From: CAYVDH01 sp964450355
Lineage (GTDB): Bacteria; Bacteroidota; Bacteroidia; NS11-12g; UBA955
Reading direction: 5' to 3'
Assembly (NCBI GenBank): GCA_964450355.1
Contig: CAYVDH010000222.1
Location: forward strand, 1-5,012
Length of the DNA: 5,012 nt
Below, piece by piece: positions 1 through 5,006 of the stretch. The translations under genes and the position numbers were made by a program. The notes under the pieces were generated by a model. The model was not told where the DNA came from. It did no database searches and saw only the letters and a program-made list of their open reading frames with translations. How positions within the stretch are numbered: the stretch's first letter is position 1; every line of letters begins with the position of its first letter.

Positions 1-52
1 ATTTGCAAAAAATAGCCTAATTTATTTGGTTTTCTGCACAGTTCGTGTTAGC
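1..52 (-). other. Partial attC-like site of the leftmost cassette
   Basis: Only the R'' half is inside the window. On the minus strand it begins GCTAACACGAACTGTGC and runs into an AT-rich stretch that reaches the window edge. The core GTTAGC (plus strand, 47-52) and the bases inside it match the other end of the same cassette: GTTAGCAGCAGCTTT at 47-61 against AAAGTTGCTGCTAAC at 707-721. This is the main reason for calling it. The inner arm lacks the GCGGG block of the four complete sites, so it belongs to a different attC subtype. Its pairing partner would be to the left of the window. Confidence 0.6.
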
Positions 53-65
53 AGCAGCTTTTTCT

Positions 66-704
66 TCACACCTTGATAAATTCATACTGTCCAGCAATGT
101 CTTTTAATTCGTCAATGTTGTGAAAATATTTGTCATCCCATACATGAAATCCAAAACCATTACTTTCTACGAACGCCTTTAAACACTTTCCGTCAATTTG
201 AACTAAAAGTCCGCAGTCAATTAGGTTTGAATATTTGGGGTCAACATTTTTAACCTCGTCTGATTTGGGATGGCAAGTTATTTCCTCGCAACCTCCTATT
301 GTCTTTGAAACAATGTCGCCAAAGGGGTCTTTCTTTCCTGTCACAAAATTTTTAACCTTTTGTTTTGCTTGATTGAGAAACTGTTCAGTCTTGGAATATT
401 CTCGAAAGGTCGTAAAGTAAAGAAATACCCTTACGATATATAATTCTTCTATTGTTTTGTCATGACACACAAGTTTTGTATGCTGTCCAGGAACAAATGG
501 TTCAAAGTGCTTAGTGAATTGTCCGATAATAGCTTCGTCAGATTTGTTCTGAGTGTCAGCTATTTCTGAAACACATTCAAGTTGGAAATAGAAGTCGCCA
601 TAATCAAAAACATAAGTCGTAAAGTCCCACCAAATTTTTGTAGGTGAATTTACTTTCATGTGTCGTGCGAATTCTATTTCGCTGTTTTTGTATGTGTAGT
701 CCAT
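66..704 (-). CDS. Hypothetical cassette protein, 212 aa, unknown function
   Basis: I do not recognise this protein. It reads as an intact 212-residue soluble protein: there is no signal peptide or membrane segment, and aromatic residues are frequent. Notable stretches are an N-terminal aromatic segment (W25, W26, F28, then YVFDYGDFYF at 31-40), a K/Q-rich probable helix at 105-120, four cysteines between 139 and 174 (C139, C144, C164, C174), and a C-terminal G-F-G-F-H-V-W-D-D segment at 183-191. The cysteines have no clear zinc-ribbon spacing. The ATG at 704 is the only sensible start: it lies 11 bases after the attC core of the preceding cassette, with an A-rich run just before it and no Shine-Dalgarno sequence. 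The TGA at 66-68 lies just inside the left cassette arm. Codon use looks less AT-extreme than in the genes at 857-2086 and 3075-3932, which fits separate origins. The gene itself is well supported; its function is open. Confidence 0.85.
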   Translation of the reverse strand: MDYTYKNSEIEFARHMKVNSPTKIWWDFTTYVFDYGDFYFQLECVSEIADTQNKSDEAIIGQFTKHFEPFVPGQHTKLVCHDKTIEELYIVRVFLYFTTFREYSKTEQFLNQAKQKVKNFVTGKKDPFGDIVSKTIGGCEEITCHPKSDEVKNVDPKYSNLIDCGLLVQIDGKCLKAFVESNGFGFHVWDDKYFHNIDELKDIAGQYEFIKV

Positions 705-715
705 TTAAAGTTGCT

Positions 716-846
716 GCTAACGTTTTGGGGCTTTGCGTTCGGGCGGGATTTCGAAGCACAAAAGCTGGTTTTATTACTAATGTTTAATTGAAAAACTACC
801 GTTGAGTTTTGCACTTCAGCCCGCCTGACGCAAAACCCTTGTTAGC
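716..846 (-). other. attC site of the 409-aa protein cassette (131 bp)
   Basis: On the minus strand the site opens with R'' GCTAAC followed by AAGGG, then the arm TTTTGCGTCAGGCGGG. It closes with CCCGCCCGAACGCAAAGCCCC, AAAAC and R' GTTAGC. The arms pair around TTTGCGT and GGCGGG, with unequal bases at the junctions as expected for extrahelical bases. A variable AT-rich loop of about 70 bases, including GCTTCGAAAT near its right edge on this strand, separates the arms. Exchange would occur between the G at 721 and the TT of R'. The R' half belongs to the next cassette (gene at 66-704), so outside the 6-bp core the flanks do not match: GGTAGT on one side, GCAGCA on the other. Confidence 0.85.
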
Positions 847-2109
847 GGTAGTACTTTTATCCATATAGTTTTTTCACCTCGTTTGGGATTTTTATTTTCT
901 TATTTTTTTCTAAACTCCAATAATATTGAAATTCAGAAAATTCTTTTTCTGTACCATCTGATGTTCTTCTATATCTACCATATAAGTATGTATTTCCCCA
1001 AAAATCAATATTCTTTAAAATTGCATCCTCTGTAATATTTATATTTTCAATTATGTAAGGTAATCCGTGAACTCTACTTCCATAATAACCATCAGATTCT
1101 TTTGCGTTACCATTGTAGTTTCTCGCTATTAGTAATTTCAGCAAATCATCATCCCAGATTATCTTTTCATTGTATGATAGGTTGAGGAAATTTAATTTAT
1201 CAGAAAATTTTACTATTAATTCTTTAGAATAAATTTTACAAGAAATTGAATTCCAACAGTATTCAGAAAATTTTTCCGATTCAGAATAATTTAAATCATC
1301 ATTATTCAAAATGTCCAAAAATGATTTTATATTGTTTTCATTCCAGTCGATTTCTGCATATTTAAATGCTTCTTCCCAACTAAATGACCAATGTAATTTT
1401 TCATCTTGATAAAAAGAATCGCCAAAAAATCCTCCACTTAAAGCATATTTATTTGTGAATTTTAATTCTGAATAAATTTGCTTAATTTTTTCTAAATGTT
1501 CAATGGTTAAACCTCTATTGGCAGAAAACAACAAGTTTCTAATTAAACTTGGGAAAATTTTTCTATCAAAAATATTAAGTTGAAAAATTGCTGGATTATT
1601 ACTTAAAATTTCCCAATCCCAAAAATTCCAATTATCATAAATAGTTCGTTTCTCCAAATTAGGATTCATACTAATTCCGCAAACTGATGGAATTTGTCTT
1701 GTTCCCCTTTGAATAAAATCAAAATTAGAATGATTTAAGTATTCATCAAAAATTCTTCCAGTAATAAGTTTGTCTTTGAATGTCTGAATTTTTTTTGAGT
1801 CATTCCAGTCAAGTCTATTATCACAAGAAATTAATTCCCATTCAAGATATTCTTTATGTTTTTCTAAAAATATAATATCATTGAAAAGAGATATGTGTTT
1901 TCCATACAGTTGTAAATAAAACAATGCATCTTCAATCTTTCTTTTGGAATCCTTTTCATAGTATTTATATTCTTTTAGATTTAAGTTGTCATTTTCATTT
2001 AAAATAAAGTCTAAACAATCCTCAATAAATATTGGATTGTCATATTTTTCTTTGTCATATTCTTTATTTACAATGTATCTACGCATTTTTTTGATAGTAT
2101 TACCGCTAA
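721..2109 (-). mobile_element. Gene cassette (409-aa repeat protein), 1389 bp
   Basis: The boundaries are set by the expected cleavage between G and TT in each R' core. It contains one gene (857-2086) and its attC. The ends GTTAGCGGTAGTACT (841-855) and AGTATTACCGCTAAC (2096-2110) are complementary except position 11, where G851 faces T2100. No transposase or other mobility gene is inside, as is normal for a cassette. Confidence 0.75.
857..2086 (-). CDS. Tryptophan-rich repeat protein, 409 aa, unknown function
   Basis: This is an intact 409-residue protein without signal peptide or membrane segments. Internally it shows degenerate repeats of about 26-28 residues following W-x-x-L/I-S-x-N-x-x-I/L-x-W...I-x-x-F-x-D-K-L. 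The clearest copies are at about 83-107 (LEWELIS at 81-87, RLDW at 91-94, FKDKL at 103-107), 157-175 (DWEILSNNP) and 278-312 (CWNSIS, then FSDKLNFLNLSYN at 294-306, then IIWDD). A partial copy may lie at 233-257. Such W-x-x-L-S-x-N repeats occur, from memory, in poorly characterised bacterial proteins and suggest a helical solenoid for protein binding; that function is inference. The C-terminal third (330-409) is rich in Y, W and G and carries no repeat. Composition is strongly AT-biased (AAA, AAT, ATT, TTT codons). The start at 2086 follows the attC core by 18 bases behind a run of seven A. The TAA stop is one base past the 15-position cassette arm. Confidence 0.88.
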   Translation of the reverse strand: MRRYIVNKEYDKEKYDNPIFIEDCLDFILNENDNLNLKEYKYYEKDSKRKIEDALFYLQLYGKHISLFNDIIFLEKHKEYLEWELISCDNRLDWNDSKKIQTFKDKLITGRIFDEYLNHSNFDFIQRGTRQIPSVCGISMNPNLEKRTIYDNWNFWDWEILSNNPAIFQLNIFDRKIFPSLIRNLLFSANRGLTIEHLEKIKQIYSELKFTNKYALSGGFFGDSFYQDEKLHWSFSWEEAFKYAEIDWNENNIKSFLDILNNDDLNYSESEKFSEYCWNSISCKIYSKELIVKFSDKLNFLNLSYNEKIIWDDDLLKLLIARNYNGNAKESDGYYGSRVHGLPYIIENINITEDAILKNIDFWGNTYLYGRYRRTSDGTEKEFSEFQYYWSLEKNKKIKIPNEVKKLYG

Positions 2110-2234
2110 CGTTTTGGCGCTTGGCGAAGAAGCGGATTTCGAAGCACTAAACTGTCTGCCAGCACTAAACTTGATACGAAGCACAAAGCTTCATTTAAGC
2201 AATGAACCCGCTTTTTTGCCAAACGCCTGTTATG
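2105..2234 (-). other. attC site of the lipoprotein cassette (130 bp)
   Basis: The minus strand opens with R'' GCATAAC (2229-2235) and the arm AGGCGTTTGGCAAAAAAGCGGG. It closes with CCGCTTCTTCGCCAAGCGCC, AAAAC and R' GTTAGC. The arms pair over GGCGTTTGGC/GCCAAGCGCC and GCGG/CCGC. R'' (ATAAC) and R' (GTTAG) do not fully pair with each other here. That is expected when the two halves come from different cassettes, because each core pairs with the far end of its own cassette. The loop contains an 18-19 bp tandem repeat, annotated separately. Confidence 0.82.
2142..2191. repeat. Three degenerate 18-19 bp tandem copies in an attC loop
   Basis: On the plus strand AGCACTAAACT occurs at 2143-2153 and again exactly at 2161-2171, followed by the related AGCACAAAGCT at 2180-2190. 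The spacing is 18 then 19 bases. The repeats fill most of the variable loop of the attC at 2105-2234. Confidence 0.75.
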
Positions 2235-2247
2235 CCTTCGTGCTTCT

Positions 2248-2913
2248 TTATTTGTTGTCAATATTTGCATAAATTTTTCCTTTCCAATACATAGGTTCGT
2301 TTGGATTTTCTGTGTGGTCAAAAACGAAGTTAAAATTTGCCTTTAAAATTCCTTTCTCCCAAAAGTTCTTATCTATTTCAATTCGTCCGGTTTTGCAAGT
2401 GTATATTTTTTTGCCTACAGAACTTATGACACTATTCAGTTCAATAGTCGGAATACACTTGTCTTTTGTAATTGTCAAAATTAAAAAGCTATGTGTCGCT
2501 ACGTTGTCATGTGTATAGCAAATTGTCGTGTCTACATTTTTTCTAATTGCAGTTACAAAATTTGTTCCAGCCCATTCATACGCCCATGCGTCAGATTGTA
2601 TTGAATGAAATTGGTGAGTTGTGTCAACCAATTGATAAAATGCATTTAATGAGTCTTTGTATATTTTACCATTTACGTCTTTCATTCTGTCAATTTCAGT
2701 CGGACATAGTCCATCACAACTTAGTTGTCCAAATTCGTTTTTATAAACACTTTCTGGATAGTCCCAATTCTTAGTGAATGAGAAGTCTCCAGTCACACTA
2801 TCTAACCAACTTATTTCAATCTCTCCAGATTTAACTTTTTCGTTTTTGTCAAAAGTCAGTCCGCAAGAAATAAGTCCTATTATCAAAAAAATATATGTCA
2901 AAATTCTTGTCAT
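2248..2913 (-). CDS. Putative lipoprotein, 221 aa, unknown function
   Basis: The N-terminus is a short type II signal peptide: M-T-R, a hydrophobic core (ILTYIFLIIGLI, residues 4-15), then lipobox L14-I15-S16-C17. C17 should therefore be lipidated and the protein anchored on the outer or inner membrane facing the periplasm. The mature part (about 204 residues) is probably mostly beta-strand. It contains a C-D-G-L-C pair (C66, C70) followed by P-T-E-I-D-R-M-K-D, two more cysteines (C153, C173), and a terminal block with the string W-K-G-K-I-Y-A at 210-216. I do not recognise a named domain. Cysteines at 66/70/132/153/173 could form disulfides in the periplasm, which is inference. The start at 2913 lies about 34 bases after the attC core (GTTATGC at 2948-2954), in an A-rich tract with no Shine-Dalgarno sequence. 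The stop at 2248-2250 lies just inside the left cassette arm. Export of unknown cargo is common among cassette proteins. Confidence 0.85.
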   Translation of the reverse strand: MTRILTYIFLIIGLISCGLTFDKNEKVKSGEIEISWLDSVTGDFSFTKNWDYPESVYKNEFGQLSCDGLCPTEIDRMKDVNGKIYKDSLNAFYQLVDTTHQFHSIQSDAWAYEWAGTNFVTAIRKNVDTTICYTHDNVATHSFLILTITKDKCIPTIELNSVISSVGKKIYTCKTGRIEIDKNFWEKGILKANFNFVFDHTENPNEPMYWKGKIYANIDNK

Positions 2914-2948
2914 TTTATTTTCGTTGTGTGTCGTCTTTTAGCATGAGG

Positions 2949-3079
2949 CATAACGGTTTGGGGCTTTGCGTTCGGGCGGGAAATCGAAGCACGAAAGCCG
3001 ATATTATTACTAAAGTTCAATTGAAAAACTGCCGTTGAATTTTGCACTTCAGCCCGCCTGACGCAAAACCCTTGTTAGC
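2949..3079 (-). other. attC site of the GNAT cassette (131 bp)
   Basis: This is nearly the same sequence as the site at 716-846. By eye there are 11 substitutions and no length change, mostly in the loop, while both GC-rich arms (GGCGGG and TTTGCGT) are conserved. The minus strand opens with R'' GCTAAC and AAGGG and closes with CCCCAAACC and R' GTTATGC, the latter belonging to the lipoprotein cassette. The R'' core also provides the TAA stop of the acetyltransferase gene. Confidence 0.85.
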
Positions 3080-3954
3080 TGTTGTTTTTATTTAAAATTA
3101 GGTTCATCTCAATTTGATTGACATAATTCTTTAGGCCTATTTTTTCTAGAAAATTAACTGTTGCATTTGATTTATCTTCTACATTAATCACTGAAATTGG
3201 ATTGCTGTAATTTTTTGAAATGTAATTAAACATTTTTTCTGCAATTGATTGGTTTCTATACTTTTTTGATACTCCAAAAGAATTTACTCTTTTTAAATTT
3301 GGATTGAAAATCAAATATCCAACAAGTTCATTATTAATATAAGCTCCAATTGAAATATTTGTTAGAATAAGATTTTCCATTACTTTTACTGAATTCTGCC
3401 AACTTGGTTCAAAATCCCAAAAAGAAGATAGTAGGTTCCAATCATGTTTGTCTAATTTTTTGACTTCAATTTCATTGTCTCGAATGGATGAATTAATATT
3501 TCCTTTGAAGCATTTAAATTTACGAGATTCTCTAAAGCCAACTTTTTCGTAACTTTTTATAGCCTGTATATTGTTATCTAGAACTTCTAATATTAAATAA
3601 TCTACATTGTCATTTATTAGAATAGGTAATAAGTAATCATACATTTTTTTTGTAATTCCATTTCCTCTTTTTGTTGGAATTACGCCTGTTCCACCATTAT
3701 AAACAACCATTTTATTGTTTTTAATTTGAGTGAAATTTAAAATAAAAGCAATTAAAATGTTGTCGTCAAAAACTCCTACAGAATATTTCAATTCAATATT
3801 TTCACTTTTCATTTTCTCTTCCAATTGCTCTTTAGTTAACTTAAAAGGAACATAATAATCTGAGAAAGACAAATTAAAAGTGTCTACTAGTTCTATAATA
3901 TTAATGTTTTCTAAATTCCTTATTTCTCTCATTTTTCTATAAAATAACAGCTAA
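2954..3954 (-). mobile_element. Gene cassette (double-GNAT acetyltransferase), 1001 bp
   Basis: It holds one gene (3075-3932) and its attC. The ends GTTAGCTGTTGTTTT (3074-3088) and AAAATAACAGCTAAC (3941-3955) are complementary except for G3084 facing T3945. The coding region fills nearly the whole space between the two cores, leaving 17 bases upstream of the start. Confidence 0.75.
3075..3932 (-). CDS. Tandem double-GNAT N-acetyltransferase, 285 aa
   Basis: This predicted cytosolic acetyl-CoA-dependent transferase contains two consecutive GNAT domains. In the N-terminal domain (about 1-145) a strand NKMVVYNGGTGVIP (73-86) runs into the acetyl-CoA pyrophosphate loop T-K-R-G-N-G-I (87-93) and a following helix. 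The motif-B part, N121-x-x-A-I-K-S-Y-E-K-V-G-F, spans 121-133. The C-terminal domain (about 152-281) repeats the plan: V-S-K-K-Y-R-N-Q-S-I-A-E-K-M at 221-234 and N-A-T-V-N-F-L-E-K-I-G-L at 256-267. Its loop lacks the usual glycines (N227 and S229 replace them), so it may bind acetyl-CoA poorly and serve substrate binding or stability. The substrate cannot be told from sequence; small amines, antibiotics or protein N-termini are all possible. The start at 3932 lies 17 bases after the attC core. The reading frame runs through the whole left cassette arm and ends on the TAA inside the attC core GCTAAC (3074-3079). Confidence 0.9.
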   Translation of the reverse strand: MREIRNLENINIIELVDTFNLSFSDYYVPFKLTKEQLEEKMKSENIELKYSVGVFDDNILIAFILNFTQIKNNKMVVYNGGTGVIPTKRGNGITKKMYDYLLPILINDNVDYLILEVLDNNIQAIKSYEKVGFRESRKFKCFKGNINSSIRDNEIEVKKLDKHDWNLLSSFWDFEPSWQNSVKVMENLILTNISIGAYINNELVGYLIFNPNLKRVNSFGVSKKYRNQSIAEKMFNYISKNYSNPISVINVEDKSNATVNFLEKIGLKNYVNQIEMNLILNKNNS

Positions 3955-4079
3955 CGTTTTGGGTATTGCCGAAGGCGGGGAAATCGAAGCGATTCACTGT
4001 CAACCAAGCAGAAACTTTGGTAGAAGCACAAACTTTGAATTTAGCACATTAACCCCGCTTTTGGCAATACCTTGTTAGC
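3950..4079 (-). other. attC site of the lincosamide-resistance cassette (130 bp)
   Basis: The minus strand opens with R'' GCTAAC, then AAGGTATTGCCAAAAGCGGGG, and closes with CCCCGCCTTCGGCAATACCC, AAAAC and R' GTTAGC. The arms pair over GGTATTGCC/GGCAATACC and CGGGG/CCCCG, a different stem sequence from the other sites but the same plan and length. The right-hand motif GCTTCGATTTCCC is shared with the site at 2949-3079. The loop contains an 18-19 bp tandem repeat. The R'' core supplies the TAA stop of the lnu-type gene. Confidence 0.85.
3987..4038. repeat. Three degenerate 18-19 bp tandem copies in an attC loop
   Basis: On the plus strand AAGC-led units begin at 3987, 4006 and 4024. The second and third share AAGCASAAACTTTG (CAGAAACTTTGG and CACAAACTTTGA); the first is more diverged. 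The unit length and position in the loop match the repeat at 2142-2191, so the two loops probably share an origin although their stems differ. Confidence 0.65.
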
Positions 4080-4857
4080 GGTAGTTTTTTCTTATTTCAT
4101 GTAGGATTTCTTTCATTTTTGGTTCAATATTTAGTTCGTCAAATAGTTTTTCCGATAAATTTAATGAGTTTTCAAAAGCTAAAATTATATTTTTAGGATT
4201 TAAATCCGATGTTACTGTTTTATACGCAAAATACCAAGTCGTATCAATATCCTTTTCAAGACTTTTAGTTGGACTTTCCCAATGTTGGGTTTTGTTTGTT
4301 CTTGCTCTAATAAGCCAAAGCAAATATTTCTGAACATTTGATAAACTATGATGAGCATGAGCAAATTCTTCTCGCTTAATTAAGTTGCTTGTTGTCAGTA
4401 TAACATTCAGTAATGATTGACTTAACCACAAGATGTTTTCATTTGTTATTCTTTCGGGCGATTTCGTTTTGATTTGATTTAGTGTTTTCGTTAAATGTCC
4501 GTCTTTGTCGATTAGGTTCATTTGGTCAAAATCGCTAAATGCAACAATTCCGTCCCAAGATTTGATAATTTCAATTTCCTCCGTTTTTAAAAAATGAAAT
4601 TCGCCTCTGACCATATTCTCAAAAATAGCAACTTCGCTTCCATATTCATTTGTAAAATATAATGCCACAGGATGAATTTGATTTACCCATTTTTCTGCTG
4701 AGAAATTTTCTTTATTTTTTACAAAGATGTAAAATTCGATGTCAGAATATTTGTCTCCTTCGTTTTTGGTAAATGAACCATACATAAAAACAGCGGAAAT
4801 ATTTTCGTCTTGTTGAGCTATAGATTTTGTTTTGTTAATCATTTGTAACTGTGTCAT
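4075..4857 (-). CDS. lnu: Lincosamide nucleotidyltransferase, Lnu(B)/Lnu(F) type
   Basis: Members of this family transfer AMP (or another NMP) from an NTP to a hydroxyl of lincomycin and clindamycin, inactivating the drug in the cytoplasm. The N-terminal domain carries the polymerase-beta nucleotidyltransferase signature: M-Y-G-S-F-T-K-N-E-G-D-K-Y-S-D-I-E-F at 25-42, with G27, S28 and the metal-binding pair D39/E41. Family-typical segments follow: HPVALYF (62-68), ENMVRGEFHF (80-89, where E86 could be a further carboxylate) and, in the helical C-terminal domain, QKYLLWLIRAR (176-186) and QHWESPTKSLEKDI (191-204). From memory these match Lnu(F), itself known from integron cassettes. The length (260 aa) fits Lnu proteins of about 260-273 aa, including Lnu(H) reported from the Bacteroidota species Riemerella anatipestifer. 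Family assignment is firm; the exact allele and substrate are not. The start at 4857 follows an A-rich tract. The final codons lie in the cassette arm and the TAA stop is inside the attC core GCTAAC. Confidence 0.87.
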   Translation of the reverse strand: MTQLQMINKTKSIAQQDENISAVFMYGSFTKNEGDKYSDIEFYIFVKNKENFSAEKWVNQIHPVALYFTNEYGSEVAIFENMVRGEFHFLKTEEIEIIKSWDGIVAFSDFDQMNLIDKDGHLTKTLNQIKTKSPERITNENILWLSQSLLNVILTTSNLIKREEFAHAHHSLSNVQKYLLWLIRARTNKTQHWESPTKSLEKDIDTTWYFAYKTVTSDLNPKNIILAFENSLNLSEKLFDELNIEPKMKEILHEIRKNYR

Positions 4858-5006
4858 TTTTTCTAATTTTTAAAAGTTAATAATAGGAAATTCCATTACT
4901 TTTTGAAAGCAATGAAAAGGTTTAAGTTTATATATTTTGAACAGTTACTTATAGCTTCATCGGATTATATTTTTTTATGTTCAACATTCTGTTTGGTAAA
5001 ATTACC
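4858..5006 (-). promoter_or_regulatory. Long leader upstream of the lnu-type gene, possible attenuator
   Basis: The 149 bases before this gene compare with about 13-35 in the other cassettes. They contain a stem-loop with a 9-bp stem and 3-base loop at 4894-4914 (minus strand CATTGCTTT, loop, AAAGTAATG, one G·T). A second palindrome at 4881-4898 (TAATGGAATTTCCTATTA) shares 4894-4898 with it, so the two could exclude each other. Two tiny open frames precede the gene: 12 codons at 4949-4987 (MLNIKKYNPMKL) and 8 codons at 4870-4896 (MEFPIINF), the latter starting inside the hairpin overlap. A drug-sensing attenuator is one reading; chance is another. TAACTTTT near 4870-4880 resembles the Bacteroidota -7 element, but it has no TTG at the right distance and lies too close to the start codon to be convincing. 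Confidence 0.3.

Larger units (their letters stand above)
1..720 (-). mobile_element. Partial gene cassette (212-aa protein)
   Basis: This cassette runs on the minus strand from TTAGC at 716-720, through the gene at 66-704, into its own attC, which is cut by the window edge. Its two ends match over 15 positions except position 11: plus strand G57 faces T711, a G·T wobble. It is placed distal to the other cassettes if attI lies to the right. Confidence 0.65.
2110..2953 (-). mobile_element. Gene cassette (lipoprotein), 844 bp
   Basis: It holds one gene (2248-2913) and its attC. The core is GTTATGC rather than GTTAGC, and it differs identically at both ends of this cassette. GTTATGCCTTCGTGCT (2229-2244) pairs with AGCATGAGGCATAAC (2940-2954) apart from one extra base and a G·T (G2240 with T2944). 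That the alternative core occurs at both ends of just this unit is strong evidence that the unit boundaries are correct. Confidence 0.75.

Noticed and set aside
716..846. The palindrome as a simple rho-independent terminator
   Set aside because: The arms are interrupted, the loop is about 70 bases, and no T-run follows the stem on the gene strand. It may still affect transcription, but that is not its best explanation.
2106..2321. A 71-codon minus-strand open frame across the attC at 2105-2234
   Set aside because: It starts out of frame inside the 3' end of the lipoprotein gene and runs through the palindrome to the next core. Its R/L/K-rich product is just translated attC arm and loop, with no start context of its own.
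2312..2774. Two plus-strand open frames (68 and 75 codons) opposite the lipoprotein gene
   Set aside because: Both lie entirely antisense to an intact lipoprotein gene with a signal peptide and lipobox. Neither has a plausible start context or recognisable domains.
716..4079. CRISPR array or dispersed MITE-like elements
   Set aside because: The repeats are about 130 bp, imperfectly palindromic and separated by whole genes, not by short spacers. There is no target-site duplication. The cross-gene matching of unit ends is explained by cassette circles, not by individual MITE insertions.
4865..4920. Bacteroidota-type promoter (TTG and TAnnTTTG) before the lnu-type gene
   Set aside because: TAACTTTT is one base off the -7 consensus, but the nearest upstream TTG is about 30 bases away. 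A start there would leave almost no 5' untranslated region.
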